A stretch of DNA of 64,000 nt from Immersiella caudata (GCA_030512335.1 JAULSU010000005.1:2604001-2668000); one strand, 5' to 3'; shown: positions 32,297 to 45,042, counted from the stretch's first letter. Translations and numbers: made by a program. Notes: generated by a model not told the origin, from the letters alone.

Positions 32297-34050
32297 TAGG
32301 CTGCTAGCTAGGCGGGAGGTGTATTTTACTGTACGTGCTACCGGCACAGGGCAGGGTGCCGATGTATACTAGTTGTCTAAATACCCCCCCAAAAAACATA
32401 TAGAAAGTCTAGGGCCCATGGGTTTAGACATTTCTTACTAGTCTCCATGGGGTTACGTGGTGTGATAAACTAGCTTGACATTCTTATCTGACCCCTTGGT
32501 TCACAATAGTCCACGCCTCCTAGAATTCTCAACAGGCCTTACTCTTCCGGGTAAAGAGCGTCAAGAAATCTCTCGAATATCTCTCCATTTCGACAACGCC
32601 TTCACCGATTTGCCACAGGTTTCCCACCCGGGCAGCAGGCGGTAAAACTCATTTCTCCGCCGTGGAGGTCGTTGCTTGGGTCGGTCCATGGCCTTGATAG
32701 GTCTTGGAGGTCAGCAATTGCCCTTAACAGCTAGTGTGTCACCACCTCTAGATTCCACTTGGCATCCCTTTGGTTGACCCAGTTAAGATCTTAAACCCAT
32801 TCACGACCTTGAAAGCACTCGAGTAACCTGCATCGGCGGTTGTCGGCAGCGAGCCGTAACGGTTAGTCTTGCTGTTTAGAGTCAACCCATGTGACAGGAC
32901 AAGATCTTCAATGTTTGGTGCTTGACGCATGAAACACTACGACTCTACGTTGAATGCCCCCGGAGGCCTCCTACTCCAAAATACTGCGTCTTAAAATGCA
33001 ATTGGTCTTTTGAATGTCACAACTTAATGCCCCGCGTTTTGAAATGGGGGTCTCTGCATGCTGTACTCCCTTGCATGGGTAGGTTGTGCTTCGTGGGAAG
33101 TCCTGTGGTGATCTGATGATTACTGTTGTGGGGATGCGGGGTCCTGTGGCTGATGAAGCTTCTTCCCTAGGTTCCAGGAGCAGATGCTTCCGTCAATAAG
33201 AAGGAAAAGCTGAACTCCGGGATAAAAAATACACACACAACAACATTGATATCGGAGGAGGAGCAGTCGAAACTCTTGACGGCCTAGTGATGATCGCCTC
33301 GGAGGGGCAGCCCGGCCGCCGTCCAGAGCGGATCAAACCAACGTGTAGGTACCTAGGTCCAGGTAGAATTCAACTGCCAGAGCTCGGACAAGCTGCCGCC
33401 CGAGCCACTTTCAAGGTCCAGACCACTTGCGGCGAAAACGGCGGTCTCCTCCTCCACGTCATGCACATGGAATCCACAAAACATCCAAATCGCCTTGAAT
33501 CTTGCTGCCCTCAGCCGATCACCAGCCGCAATTTCGAGTGGAACTACTTTCATCTCGTGCACAACTCTTCGCCCGCCACCACACTCGTGGCCTCGAAGCT
33601 TCGCCTTACTGATTGACCACTTCCTCCCTTTCACGGCGCATCGGCAACAAAGCTTGCTGGTTGGTTTCTTGGCAGTTCGCGCCGAGTCGTGCCTCCTCTG
33701 CTTGGCTTCTTGGCAACTCCCAGCTCGACGCAATCGGGCTGAGGGGCCCCGCCATGGTGTGAGGCGAGGCGACAAAGTGCCTCTCGTATCTCCCCACGAT
33801 GCCGTGTCAACAGCTTGCATTCATTACCCTCCGGCCACATTATTTACCCCGTTGACGGCTCTACCTCGCCGGCGCGCTGGTGACACCATTCCATCGTGTC
33901 TGCCGCAACTGTCTCACCCAAACGCGCCTCGACCCTCGCCAAAACCCGAATTCTCAGCTTTTCTTTCGCCTTTCGTCATCGCCCTTCCACCAGGTCTTTC
34001 CCGTCCTCCCAGCGCGCTGCGGTCGCTGTTAATACCGCCGTCTGCTCGAT
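32297..34050. other. Intergenic between mitochondrial S7 and stress-protein gene
   Basis: About 1.75 kb. No coding or RNA signal that I can support. The region before 34050 is CT-rich and is the likely promoter of the next gene. Confidence 0.5.
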
Positions 34051-36367
34051 ATGGCGAGCAAACAAGCAATGTCGATGGAGGCCATGCTCGACGAAGAGCG
34101 TAGAGAGGTCCTCGCGCTGCTAGAGGGCACCCAGCAACGGCCGAAGCCCCCCAGCTCCATCGATGGGCGCTCCGCGTCCCCTTACGCCTCGCCGCGCTCC
34201 CCGGTGCGCAGCATGCTCGACATTGGTGACGATATTCCATCTCTAGTTCTCCCCCCTGATTCCCCGTCAAGCCCTGGAACTAAGCCTTTACCTCCTCGAT
34301 TAGCCCCGGTACGAAGTATGCTCGATGTCGATTCCCCGCCACCCGCTACTACTCCTATCAGGAGTATGTTGGACGTTGGCGACAGTCCGCCGCACTCCGC
34401 AGCGAAGAAAGTCTTTAGCAGCCCCTCATCGCCCATCGAGTCGAGCTCCCGTCACAGCAGCGCCAGCCACGGCACTCACCCTCGAAGTATGTCGGATGCC
34501 GCCTCAAGACCAGCAGATTTTGGACCCCGGTCGTCGGCATCACGCTTAGATCCGACGTCTAATTATCAGTTTGGTGATATTCTTACAAACAACACTGGCA
34601 ACGCCAAGCCCAAGAGAGTCACCCAGGGCGGCAAGCGGTCGTCAATGGCTGAGGTCATGCGGGGCAACGATGTGTCCAATTTGATGCTGCCTGGTGATAG
34701 GGGACGCCACTACTCAACCGGGGGCAACTCACTGCGCCTGAACGACAAGTCCAGGTCTCCCCATAACAGGGGGCTAAGATCCAACTCGCCGGGCAACTTG
34801 CTGCATGGGCGCCAAATGAGCCCGGGAGCCCGTGCTATTCTCAACGACCCGCTCGATATTGATTACCACAATGCGTACAGGAGGTTATCTGATGCTGCTC
34901 TGGCTCGGTCTGGGGGCAGCCTCTCGGAGCTTGGCCGACGGAAGCGATCGGACGACGCTGCTGGGTCTGGCCGATTGACCAAGGACTACCTGAGTCCTGA
35001 TGGAGACTTGCTTGTTGAAGATAGTAGCGAAGACAATGCTAGCTCCTCAGAGGACGAAGGCGAGCGCGGTAGGAAAACTGCTCGCAGTTTTGGAAAGGCA
35101 AACCAAAAAGGCGCCAGCGGTGGTTCAAACTCGCCCGAGACGACAAGGACGGCTAGGAGCTTGCTGGCAGCTGCGGAGGAGGAGCGTACGTGAAGTCTTC
35201 CATTGTGCGGTTTACTACCCTGCGCTAATCCATCGAATAGGTCTCCACGTTGCCGCTCAGCAGCCTACCTACCAATATAGGTCGTTGCTTGACGAGCCCG
35301 AAATCAAGGTCACAGCACCACCCGGCGAGCGGGCGAAGCAAAGCAAATCGGGGATTCATCCTGCAACAAGTTTCGATCTCCCTCCACACTCTGGCACCCA
35401 TACTCCTGTCGACTCGGATACCGAGGCCGATCTCACCGATATCAGGAGAGCTCAGAAGCTCTCTTTCTCCATGTCGCAGATCATCGACACACCCGAATCC
35501 CACAGGACCATCCAGATTATCACGCGTGGCGAATATTCCAAACTTGTGCAAGAGGCAGAGGACGAGCACAAACGTCCTCGAAAGTACCTCGTGGCCACTG
35601 ACCTCAGTGACGAGTCAACGCATGCCCTCGAATGGGCTATAGGAACTGTTCTTCGTGATGGCGATACTCTGCTAGCTATTTACTGTGTGGACGAGGAGAC
35701 GGGCATTGTGCCAGCTGATGGTGAATCTGGTGTGCTGGATCAACATAAAGCAATGAAGGACCAAGCGGCTGCTATCAGCGTGGTGGCAAACAGCAAGACC
35801 CCTGTGACCCCTGGAGGCTCCGCATTGCCACTGCATGTCCGACCCTCGCCGCTGTCGCACGTTTCGATTTCGGACCGCGGTTCTGGCCCCAACCCTTCGC
35901 CAGCGCCATCGAGCAGAGAACGCAGCAAGGCCACAGAAGAGCGATTTCGCGCGGTTCACGATATTGCCGATCGTGTGACAAGGCTCCTACGCAAGACGAG
36001 GCTGCAGGTGAAGGCGATTGTGGAGGTGCTGCATTGCAAGAATCCGAAACACTTGATCACGGAGGTCATTGATCTAGTGAACCCAACGCTAGTGATCCTG
36101 GGTAGCAGGGGTAGAAGTGCATTGAAAGGGTAAGTTCGTTGTCTGAAGCTCCTAAACCCGGATCTCAGCATTGTTGCTAATACAGCGTAAAGTGTCATCC
36201 TTGGCTCATTCTCCAACTACCTGGTAACGAAAAGTTCTGTGCCTGTCATGGTGGCCAGGAAACGCCTGCGGAAACAGACCAAGTACAAGAGATTGCCAGC
36301 GACACATCAAGTCAACAACATCAATAACCCCGCGGCGAGGAGCTTGGCAAACGCCAAGATCGATTAG
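34051..36367 (+). CDS. Universal stress protein (UspA) domain protein with long disordered N-terminus
   Basis: Exons 34051-35185, 35241-36129 and 36193-36367 give 732 aa. The N-terminal 430 residues are Ser/Pro/Arg-rich and look disordered. They contain a spaced repeat: RSMLDIGD (about 53), RSMLDVDS (about 87), RSMLDVGD (about 104), and a weaker RSMSDAA (about 144). The C-terminal part is a UspA domain starting at RKYLVATDLSDESTHALEWA, interrupted by a Ser/Pro-rich loop, and resuming at IVEVLHCKNP. The ATP-binding motif GxxGx9GS is complete (GSRG...VILGS) but is assembled across the last intron. A basic tail (RKRLRKQTKYKRL) ends the protein. A cytosolic nucleotide-binding stress regulator is likely; the exact role is unknown. 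Confidence 0.9.
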
Positions 36368-37814
36368 GAGCACATGATCGCCAATTGGAATATCAATATG
36401 GGTGGCCCGCCGGAGTTGTCGATGCGCGAACGGGAAAGGAGGAGCTAAAAGGCGGATTCTCGTGGTGTCAAATCGAAACGCAAAGCAAGGCTGGCGCAGG
36501 AAGGCAAAAGGAGAACAGAGCAACACATCGCGCTAGAATACGTGGGTTTGTTTCCACGGAGAGTGGTCAGACCTGTTTGGTTGACAAGCTGGTGGAGATT
36601 TAGTTTTTACTCTGGTTTTTTTTTTTTTTTTTTTTTTTAGAAGACAGCGGTGTGTGGTTCAGGGTGGCTGATGAGGATTACGAATTCTTTTAGGTGTTGG
36701 GGATCTTTAGCGGAATTTGAGCGCCTGTTGGGGTTGCAAAGCAATACCATCTCTCTGCTCTGCTCCGCGACTCAGGGGTTTGTTGTGATTGCTTCTTGTG
36801 TTTGACCGCATGCGCAAACCATCAGTTCCAAGGCGAGTGAGCAATCCCCTTGCTCGATACTTCGATTGATACGTGTTGCACTTTTTTTTTTTTTCATTAC
36901 ATCTCCAAATCAAATACCTAGTCTTCACATGCCCCCTTTCTCAACTCCGAACATCAGCACTGCTCATCCAACTCGATCGTTGAACAACGGGGCGTTGCCA
37001 GGCCTGACCGATAAGGACGAAATTACACTAAAGTGCGGGGGACGATAAGGAATCCGCAGCCCCCACCACACCTCGATGACTCGAGGGAGCACAGCGTCTT
37101 GTTCTCCACCATAGCTTTCGCTCAGGTGCGCGTCATTGCACGCCGGATATGTTAGGCTCGTCTCGGGCTACACCGCGGACGACTGGTGTTGTCTTTGGGC
37201 GAATCAGGTGAGGAGGTTTGATTGGTGGGGCGGTCGCGAGAAACGCGGCCTAGTCGAAGGGAGGGACGCGGGGTGGTTGGTTGAGACTTGTGAGAGGGGG
37301 TGTTGCTTGGACGGTTCCCAGCCTCTCGTTTTTGGGGTGTTGTCTCTTTCTTGATGGACAGCGAATGGCCTGCTGGGTAGCGTGTGGTTTGGATTGGGTT
37401 GGGGCCTGATCTGTTCTGGTGGTAGGCATTTTTTCTGTTTTCTCTTTTGAGAAGAGCTGCGCTGGGGCAGGGGTGATGTAAACCTGGACTGAGCGACTGG
37501 GATTGTGTGACTCTTCGACGGTGCATCAACAATTGCTTCTTTTGTCCGTGCGGTTCGGATTAACATTTGGAGTGGAATTACATTCAGTTTGTTTTGGGAC
37601 GGGAGCCTTATTTTCTCTTCTTCCTTCTTTGGGAACAGACTGCACTGCGGTTTGTTTGTGGTGCCTGGGGATTGATTGACACTGCAAGAGAGGCGACTCG
37701 ACACCGACCTCGACAGCTGCCAAGTGCGACAACAAAAGAGGACATCCCCAATCTTCTTGCGCGCGCATCGATCGCAGCAGACGATACGACTTGGTCGTGG
37801 AGAGCATTCTCAAT
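36368..37814. other. Intergenic with poly(T)23 tract
   Basis: About 1.45 kb. A run of 23 T residues lies at 36616-36638. No coding region is supported. Confidence 0.5.
36616..36638 (+). repeat. Poly(T) mononucleotide tract, 23 nt
   Basis: An uninterrupted T run in the 3' flank of the stress-protein gene. Likely length-variable between strains. Confidence 0.95.
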
Positions 37815-40079
37815 GCCGCTGCAGTCGCTATTCAGCGTCCACAACGAACTGCACGTCTCGCTGCTGAGCATCCACATTGCGCCGAGCGCCGCGCTCGCAT
37901 TGTTTATCCTGTCGCTGGTATTTCTCTACCTCTACCTGCCGCCCTTTACGTCGTTCAGGTGGCGCTTCTGGAGCTTCCGGCGCAAGTCGACGCGCACGCA
38001 GAGGTCATCGACTATCACGCCCATTTACGAAGAGGACGAAGAAGACGAGGAGGAGGAACTGTCGGGACGGCAGTTCCACCGACGGCAGACCATTGAGACG
38101 AAGCCGCTGCCGCCGCTAATCACGAATTACGAGCACTACGATATCATCGGCGGGCGCAAAGAGAAGGAAAGGGAGCGATCGAGCCGCAAACAACAGCCAC
38201 AACAGCAGCGCATCAGCCTGTTTAGTCCCAGCAGCGGTAGCAGCAGCCGGAGCAGCAGTCGCCATGGCGGGGCTAACAACAGCGACGGCGATATTCGACG
38301 GGCCGCTCGATCGTCTCGACGCGTCTCTGGAGGACTTCGAACCGTCGATCGGCAACAACCACCGCAATCACCAAGCGGCAGCGTTCGGGTACCCGTCGGT
38401 ACACTCGGGGTTCCGGAGCGACAGCGAGCTGGAGGAAGATTCGGACTCGGAGGCTTCAGCAGGTGGCTACAGTCCTCCGGCCTGGAGGCGCCTCGGAAAC
38501 GGCGACCACAGCAGCGGCTTTTGGCGCAGGAGTGATGGGTTGTCGGGCGGACTGGGAGGCGGTGGCTATGAGTTGGACGAGGCTCTGATGATGCTATCGT
38601 CGAGGGAATCGAGTCCGGAGTATGAGAGCGCCGATGAGGGCGAGCAGATCTTGGCGCAGGCAGCGAGGACGAGGCTACCGGGGAGCATGTCCCCTGAGAA
38701 GGAGAGGAGTCCGGAGCCGGAGTACTATGCTGCGCAGCAGTATCTGACTGAAACGGTCAAGATCAAGAGGGAGGCGATGGAGCGTGCAGCACAGAGGCAG
38801 GGCCCGCCTCAAAATTGTGAGACCCGTGAAGATTCAGGGGCTGAGTGGGATGCTAACCTCCTTTGCAGATGTCCGCTTCGCTGTTCGGGCCGAGGTCCTT
38901 CATCGGACAGAGATCATCGAGTCAGCAATGACGTTTGTCCGATCATTATTCCGCGCAACTACGAACTCATGGGCGTCGATGGCAGTATCTGGTCTAGTTG
39001 TGCTTACGGCATGGGCGGCCTTCAGGTCGCTCTTTGAGCCAGCAGCGCTGCGCCCTGTGCCAGACCTCGTCAAGGTGGCCGGAGTGGCGCGCTCGTTTGA
39101 ACCGCTCATATACTACTCTGAGAACGGCATTCAGCAAGTCGGCGAACTCCAAGCAACCGGAGTCGCTGTCTGGGACCTGGGTGAGAGCGTTCGCAGCAGC
39201 AACATGACATCCGCGCCCATCATCGTCAAAGAGCTTGACGAACTCAGTGACAGCCTAAAAACGCTTGCAATCGAACTCACCAAATTCTTTGCCAACGTAG
39301 ACGGCGACATTGACGGCATCCTCATCGTCATGGACTGGGCGCGCCGCGAGCTCTCCCAACTCCAACACACCACACCACCAACATTGTCTCTCGTCTTTGA
39401 CAACATCCACAATGCCCTCTCCAATGCCGGCATCCTCGAAGACGCCACCACCGGTCAACCCACCCGCCTAGGCACCGTCGCCACCGCCATCTTCGGCCCC
39501 TCGACCCCCCAGCGCACCAAGCTCACCCTACAACGCACCTTCCACGAGTTCCTCGCTGTCCTCGAAGAAGCCATCGCCAACGAACTCCAGCACTCTCTAG
39601 CCTTATTCGCCCTCTTTGAAGCCATCGACCACCAATTCCTCAATCTCGCTCGCACCGTCATCCGCGAAGCCTCTCTCCAAGAAGAGCGTCACGCCGACCT
39701 GCTCTCCTCGCTCTGGACTCGCATGCTCGGCGCCGGCGCAGCGGAGCTCAAGAAGTACGAACGCAACCGCTTGCTCCTGCTTAACGTCCGGGAGCGAACA
39801 GTTCGAAACAAGGGAATCCTCGTTGAGCATAATCATAAGCTCTTGGCACTGAAGGCAAACCTAGAGAATCTGAGGAAAAAGTTGGTCAGTCCGTTGGTGA
39901 GGTCGGAGAATTCGAGCACGTTGACATTGGAGGAGCAGATTAGAGGACTGGAGGATGCGGGGGGGTACTTGGAAGGGGTAAGGTCGAGGCAGAAGAGCAA
40001 GTTGCTGGAGATGATGTATGGGAGTGGGAGTGATGGGAGGAGGTTGATTGCGGAAGGGCAAGGGGGTGATGGTGCCTAG
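37815..40079 (+). CDS. Predicted membrane protein of unknown function (frame change unresolved)
   Basis: Start MPLQSLFSV at 37815 opens a frame with a transmembrane segment (about residues 25-45), then an acidic Glu/Asp run and Gln/Ser/Arg-rich sequence. Between about 38235 and 38535 the natural-looking protein changes from that frame to a second frame (acidic SDSELEEDSDSE and ALMMLSSRESSPEYESADEG). I find no acceptable intron to join them; a one-base insertion in a CAG-rich stretch or an unusual intron could explain it. A clear intron (GTGAGA donor after CAAAATT, acceptor TTTGCAG, ending before ATGTCCGC) then joins the second frame to the last exon as QNYVRFAVRA. The C-terminal half has a second membrane segment (SWASMAVSGLVVLTAWAAF) followed by long helices, probably coiled coil. 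No known domain recognised. Confidence 0.7.
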
Positions 40080-40820
40080 GATGTATTGCACTGTGGGATG
40101 TATAAAAAGGGGTGGGGGTTTGGATTGTTTGGGAGTATTGGAGTTCATGTGGTATGTTTTTAGGGGATTTGGGTGTGTTTGGGATGGCCTTTTCTTGGAT
40201 TCTGTTCCTGGACGTGTTTTCCGGAGGGTTTAGCATCGATACACAGGCCTGGAGTGTTCTTTCGGTTGATCGCATTGGAGGTGCTCGGGATCGCAACACG
40301 CAGCTAGACGATGGGTTTTTGCATGCCAATTTCATCGGGGCTCAATACATTATTTTTCATCGGATGGGATGATTGCATCAAGTAAGGGACTCATACTGTG
40401 CTTCGTTTGCTGCGTTTGGCGAGTCATAGGGATTTCGAAGTGGGATCTGTTTGGCTCCGGACTGCCGCTGCATTTGGCTGAGTCAACTGGTGCAGCACAT
40501 CCCCAAATGTGTCACTGTGCGCGACCCAAGGCACCAGACCTAAAACACATTCGACGCCTTGAGCCTTGTCAGATGCCTGATTGACTCACTAGATTGACTC
40601 CAACGTAGAAAAGATCGATCGAAAGAACCCTTGAAATCCGGCTGAGCATTATGCAGAAACCCGGTCATTATGTCATCGCCTCTGAATGGAGCGCCGTTGC
40701 ACAAGCCAAAGAAAATAAAGCCCACTTTCTCGCTCCTTCCTCAAAATCCGTTTGCTCACCGACACGTCAACAACAACAATTCAGCAAAAATTTACAGCAA
40801 ATCCAAAATCTTCATTCACG
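40080..40820. other. Intergenic before F-box gene
   Basis: About 740 bases, including the 3' region of the membrane-protein gene and the F-box gene promoter. No other feature seen. Confidence 0.5.
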
Positions 40821-42831
40821 ATGAAGCAGACGCTAACCGACCTCCCGGTAGACGTCTTGCTCATCATCTTCGCCAACCTCGACAGCGCAAAGGATCTCCG
40901 CGCCCTCGCACTCCAGAACCGAAGCCTCTCCCGAGTCGTCCGAGATGACGGGTGGCGCGTCTTTGTGCGGAACCGGTTCCCTTCTCTGTCCATACCAAAT
41001 ACATCCCAGGGCCACCAATCATGGCAACAACTCGCCCACTCCCTGACCTTCCAGAGCCGCTGTTGGGATAAACGCTCGTTGCAGTTCCGTGGGCTCTTCC
41101 AGGCGAGGGATGCGCACCCCGGTGGGAGACGAGGGCAGGCGCATTTGTATCACCCGGTTGTTGACTCTTGGCTGGATCCGGAGTCGCAAGAGGAGATGCT
41201 GGTTTGGGGTGCGGGGAAGGATATCGTGGCGAGGTATCGTCAGAGAGGGAGGGATGGAGGGTCGACGAAGGTTGAGTGTGCGAGGACAGATGGAAAGTTT
41301 GTTGGGTTGAGGTCTGGGTATGATGATATCAGGGCTTTGAGCGTTATTAAGGGGCAGAGAGGGCATGATGGGTCAAGGATGATGGTGATGGGGCGGGATA
41401 GTGGGGAGTTGGTGCTCTTGTCGGCTGAGCCGGATCGCTTTGGCGAGCAGCTTGTTGAGCTTCGGCCTGCTCCTTTTGACGGCGCGGAGGAGGACAGTTC
41501 GGTAACTCCTGCACAGGGGCACGGAACGATTAACTCGGTGGATGTGGTCAGGGGTAGCACTGGAAGCCTCATCGCTGCCGCTACGAAATCGAGCGTCCTC
41601 ATTTATGAGGTCCCCCGCGATGATCGCTCAGAAGCTTTCCCTTTGACGGCATACGACCTGAATCCCGACTCGCTTGCCACCAGCGGCGCACCGCTCGGCC
41701 GTCCACAGCTTTGTCGCGCGACTTGGATGGGACAGGACGGCCTCATTGCTCTGGCGCTCAAGGGCTGCAAAGATCCTCTTCGGTACTTGGAGATGACGCC
41801 AACCGGTTGGAATCAGCACACCGCGGCGAAAAATATCGATCTGGAAGCGCAGTTTGGCATTGGGTACGGAAATATCTGCTCCAATTCCCTTCAGCCTGTG
41901 CAACCCAATGCATCCAGCAGAGGGGGCACAAGTTTGTTGCTCAGTGCTTGGAGAGACGGCAGCTGCAGGTAAGTTGGCGTACACTTAGACCCTTTGGCAT
42001 CTTGTCGTTTTACTCACATCGCTTTACAGACTGCAAGATCTTCGGACGCCATCTCCTTTCGATGCTGTCTATGAGGATAATATTGACCCCTGGGCCGATA
42101 TGGAGTCACTGTTAGTCTACGGCACAGAGCGCTTCGTTGGTGGTGGCATGAATGGTGCTACGATCAAGGTCTTCGACTTTCGATGGACAAAAGGGTACTA
42201 CCACACCTCGGGGTTGCCATGCCTAAACAAGCGGCCGTACCCCAAACCTGTGCAACCATTCTTGAAGGAGCCCAGCAATTCAAATTGTGCGCAACGATGC
42301 AACCTAGCAGTCGGCACTGCTTGTTGCTGGCACGGGCTCTCGCGAGATATTTACTACCGACCCAACGCGAGCTTTTTCCTATCAAAAGATATTCCAGGTC
42401 AAGGAACGCCGGCTGTTTGGTCACTCTCAAAGCCTTCCGATCTCTCGCCCAACTTCTACGTTGGAGTCTCTGGTGGGATTCTAGAGGCAAATCTGGCGGA
42501 GCGCGGAACCAAGTACGATCCTAACTTTGGATTCGAAGACTGGGCGGCAGACTCAATGACTCCAGGGGGATACAAGTCACGCGACTTGCGCCATTCCGTG
42601 ATGGAAACTGGGGATGGCCTCTTGGTGCAATCCAATGACCGTGCGGTTGACCTGCCGCCAATCTTGAGGAGGAGGTCGGTGAATTCAGGGCGGAGGAAAA
42701 ACCTAAGGAAACCAGGCCGAGAAGGCGATGCCCATCACCGGCTTGACGACGGCATTCTGAGCGTGAGTGACGTCGAAGATGTCAGGACTCTTACGCGGAG
42801 TATTGGGGCGATGACGCTTCCGTTAGCATGA
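40821..42831 (+). CDS. F-box protein
   Basis: Exons 40821-41968 and 42030-42831 give 649 aa. An F-box fills the first 50 residues (LTDLPVDVLLIIFANLDSAKDLRALALQNRSLSRV), so the protein should bind Skp1 and act as the substrate receptor of an SCF ubiquitin ligase. The rest reads like irregular beta-propeller blades (for example DIRALSVIKGQRG, MMVMGRDSGELVLLSAEPDRF, GTINSVDVVRGSTGSLIAAATKSSVLIYEV, MNGATIKVFDFRW), without clear WD dipeptides. The intron has donor GTAAGT and acceptor TTTACAG and closes the frame (AG|A, Arg). Substrate unknown. Confidence 0.85.
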
Positions 42832-43421
42832 TCTAACTTGTGGATAATTACTGAATGAACCGGAATAAAACCGAAGCTTTAGCTTTGGATTTGGACTTTG
42901 GCGCTGCTAGTCACGAATAAATGCTACGAATCGAAAACATAAACACCAAGGCCCCGTGTTCGAAAAATAAATGGGTATCAAAACATAAAATCATAAGCCC
43001 AAAAAACAACAACAGCCATATCTGAAGGTGGCTTTTCTTCGACGTCAAAGTGACCTCAACAGGGGCCTGGCGTGCCGCCCAACCAAACCTTCAGCCAGAA
43101 TATAACCACTTCTCCTCTCCCCCCTTCCAAGTTCCTTTTTCCTCATCTGCCTCCATCGACTGCAAAAAAAACCTCCTCCCACATAGCAAACTAGCTCTAG
43201 CTTTCAAGTTGTGCTGGGTGGGCGATGTTTTTTGTGAATCGATGGAGGTTGTTGATGATGAGGGAAACAAAATTCGGAAGGGAGGAGAGAACGGCGTTGG
43301 AGCATTTGTCTTTTTTCCTGTTTCTTCTCCTTACAACCTGATTCATGACAGACACGAATCGTTGCCCTTCAGAAATAACCACCACGCCTTGAGCTCTTCC
43401 CCCCTTTGTCCTTGAAATACG
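42832..43421. other. Intergenic, F-box gene 3' region
   Basis: About 590 bases; AT-richer than the gene. No coding signal. Confidence 0.45.
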
Positions 43422-43670
43422 TTAGTTTATAACCGTGAAGGCTTTTTCAATGTTTCTGCATACCTTCGTCCTGATGCCCAAGACCTTGGGCTTTGCACCT
43501 GCCACTGCAGCGCCTGGCTTAGACGACGTCTTTCCCCTACAAGCCTTGCAGATAAAGCGGACGAATTTGGCTTTGCATTTGATTGTGAAATCTTTGCATC
43601 GCTTATACGTTGCGTCGATTGTAGGCTTGGCATAGCCGAAAGTGCAGTTTTAGCATTCGTATGCTGTCAT
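43422..43670 (-). pseudogene. Small Cys/Lys-rich ORF with an in-frame TAA at codon 7
   Basis: From ATG at 43670 the frame reads six codons (MTAYEC), then TAA, then continues in the same frame for 75 codons to the stop at 43422. The continued part is rich in Cys and Lys (NCTFGYAK, RCKDFTIKCKAKF, FICKACRGK, KVCRNIEKAF), spaced in pairs as in small zinc-binding or disulfide-rich proteins. A CAA to TAA change would explain the break. Alternatives are an upstream exon spliced past the stop, or a non-coding stretch. I recognise no family. Confidence 0.3.
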
Positions 43671-44309
43671 ATGGCACACTCTGTGTCGAGTGGTATGATT
43701 GGGCAAGGTACCAGTGAAGTATTGATAATAATGGTCTTTGGACTGTTGGTCTATATGTTGAGGGCTTGCCGAGGGTTGGCTGTGGTTTAAATAGAGCAGT
43801 ATACAGATTTCAGACAGGAGAGAACCTGAGTGTTGAGGCCTTCAGATAGAGGGGCAGTTGTGGGATTTTAAACTGAACTCCTGGCACCTCAATCAGTGAG
43901 AACTGAGTCAACGGTAAGGCCATGGGAGCAGGTAGTGGACAGATGTCAAGACAGGCTGAAGTATGGATCGTTCATTGTTAGAAGAAAGAGAATTTGATGT
44001 TGTACTATACAATGACTTCAAGTTTGATTTCGAAGCGGTGAAGACTAGCGATATGACGATATACAACATGATAGCCCATTACCAAGTACACGGAACCTCT
44101 GACCACTTCCAAAACTTTTGCCTTGCAAGATGATATGCAATAACAGTCGTGGACATGCGAGTTGAAACCGGGGTTTCCGTGGCTTGAGAACCTTCCAGAG
44201 AGCGTTGATTTCCTAGCCCCGTTTAGAAAAAACAGCAATAAAAAACTTTGATTGCCTCAGATCCTACCATACCGAACAACAATAATGCAGAACAGATAAG
44301 AGAAGGAGT
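43671..44309. other. Intergenic, AT-rich
   Basis: About 640 bases. A TATA-like element (CTATTTAAACC on the minus strand, near 43790) lies 120 bp upstream of the small Cys-rich frame. Nothing else noted. Confidence 0.4.
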
Positions 44310-45042
44310 TCAAAGAGTAATAGGCTCGTACGCCAGCCCCGCCGTCTCCTCATCGGGGGTGGGTATCCAGGTAGCCTCAGCCAAGGCGGTGGACTCGTGC
44401 GGCAGCTGGAGTGACTTGCCACCGTCGGACACTCCGAAACCTATGCCCCTCATCATGCCCCACGTCCGATTCGTGGTATCCTCGGAGCGGATGCTGACGT
44501 CGCTGCCGCTCCCCACCCAGCCGGACCAATTCCAGTCGGCCCTAATCGGTGGCTTCACCAGGTAAATGCCGCCGCTCTCGCCGTTCCAATTGGTCTTTCC
44601 CGTCGCCGGGTCGTACTCGGACACGATGGGGCGGAAATCGGGCACGTCGCCGGAGCCGTTGAGCTCGAGACCGACGATGGCGTACTTTTTGTTGGGGATG
44701 ATCCTGCAGGCGCGCGTGTTCAGGCGCCCGTCGATGAGAAAGATGATGTGGCCGAGCGCCGAGTGGTAAGTCTGCTATGTAGCAAGACGACGTCTTTTGC
44801 ATCCCTTGCTGCCCGCCCTGGATCAGGCGCGTGCCGGGCTCGAGCTTGCCGTACCCGAGGACGATGGACACGGGCGACATGTTGCGGACCCACATGCCAC
44901 AGGCGACGTGCTCTTTGGTGGGGACCACGAGGTACCTAGCTTTTAAACTCTGAGCGCGTCAGCCCGGGAAAGAGCGTTGGTGAGCGAGCGGTCTAGTTTT
45001 AGCCCACCTGTATCCCAAGAACTGGGACCCGACCTCGCAGCT
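44310..45042 (-). pseudogene. Conserved-looking gene fragment with frameshift and missing 5' end
   Basis: On the minus strand an exon ending at 45008 (CEVGSQFLGY) joins through a 72-nt intron (45007-44936, GTGGGC...GCTAG) to YLVVPTKEHVACGMWVRNMSP. The frame then breaks near 44765: one extra base in GCAGACTTACCAC shifts it, after which YHSALGHIIFLIDGRL...IIPNKKYAIVGLEL and PDFRPIVSEYDPATGK continue to the stop at 44310. The amino acid sequence looks like a real folded protein on both sides of the break. I cannot find a start codon or a further 5' exon. The family is not recognised. Either a decayed gene or a gene with an unusual intron near the break. Confidence 0.5.
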
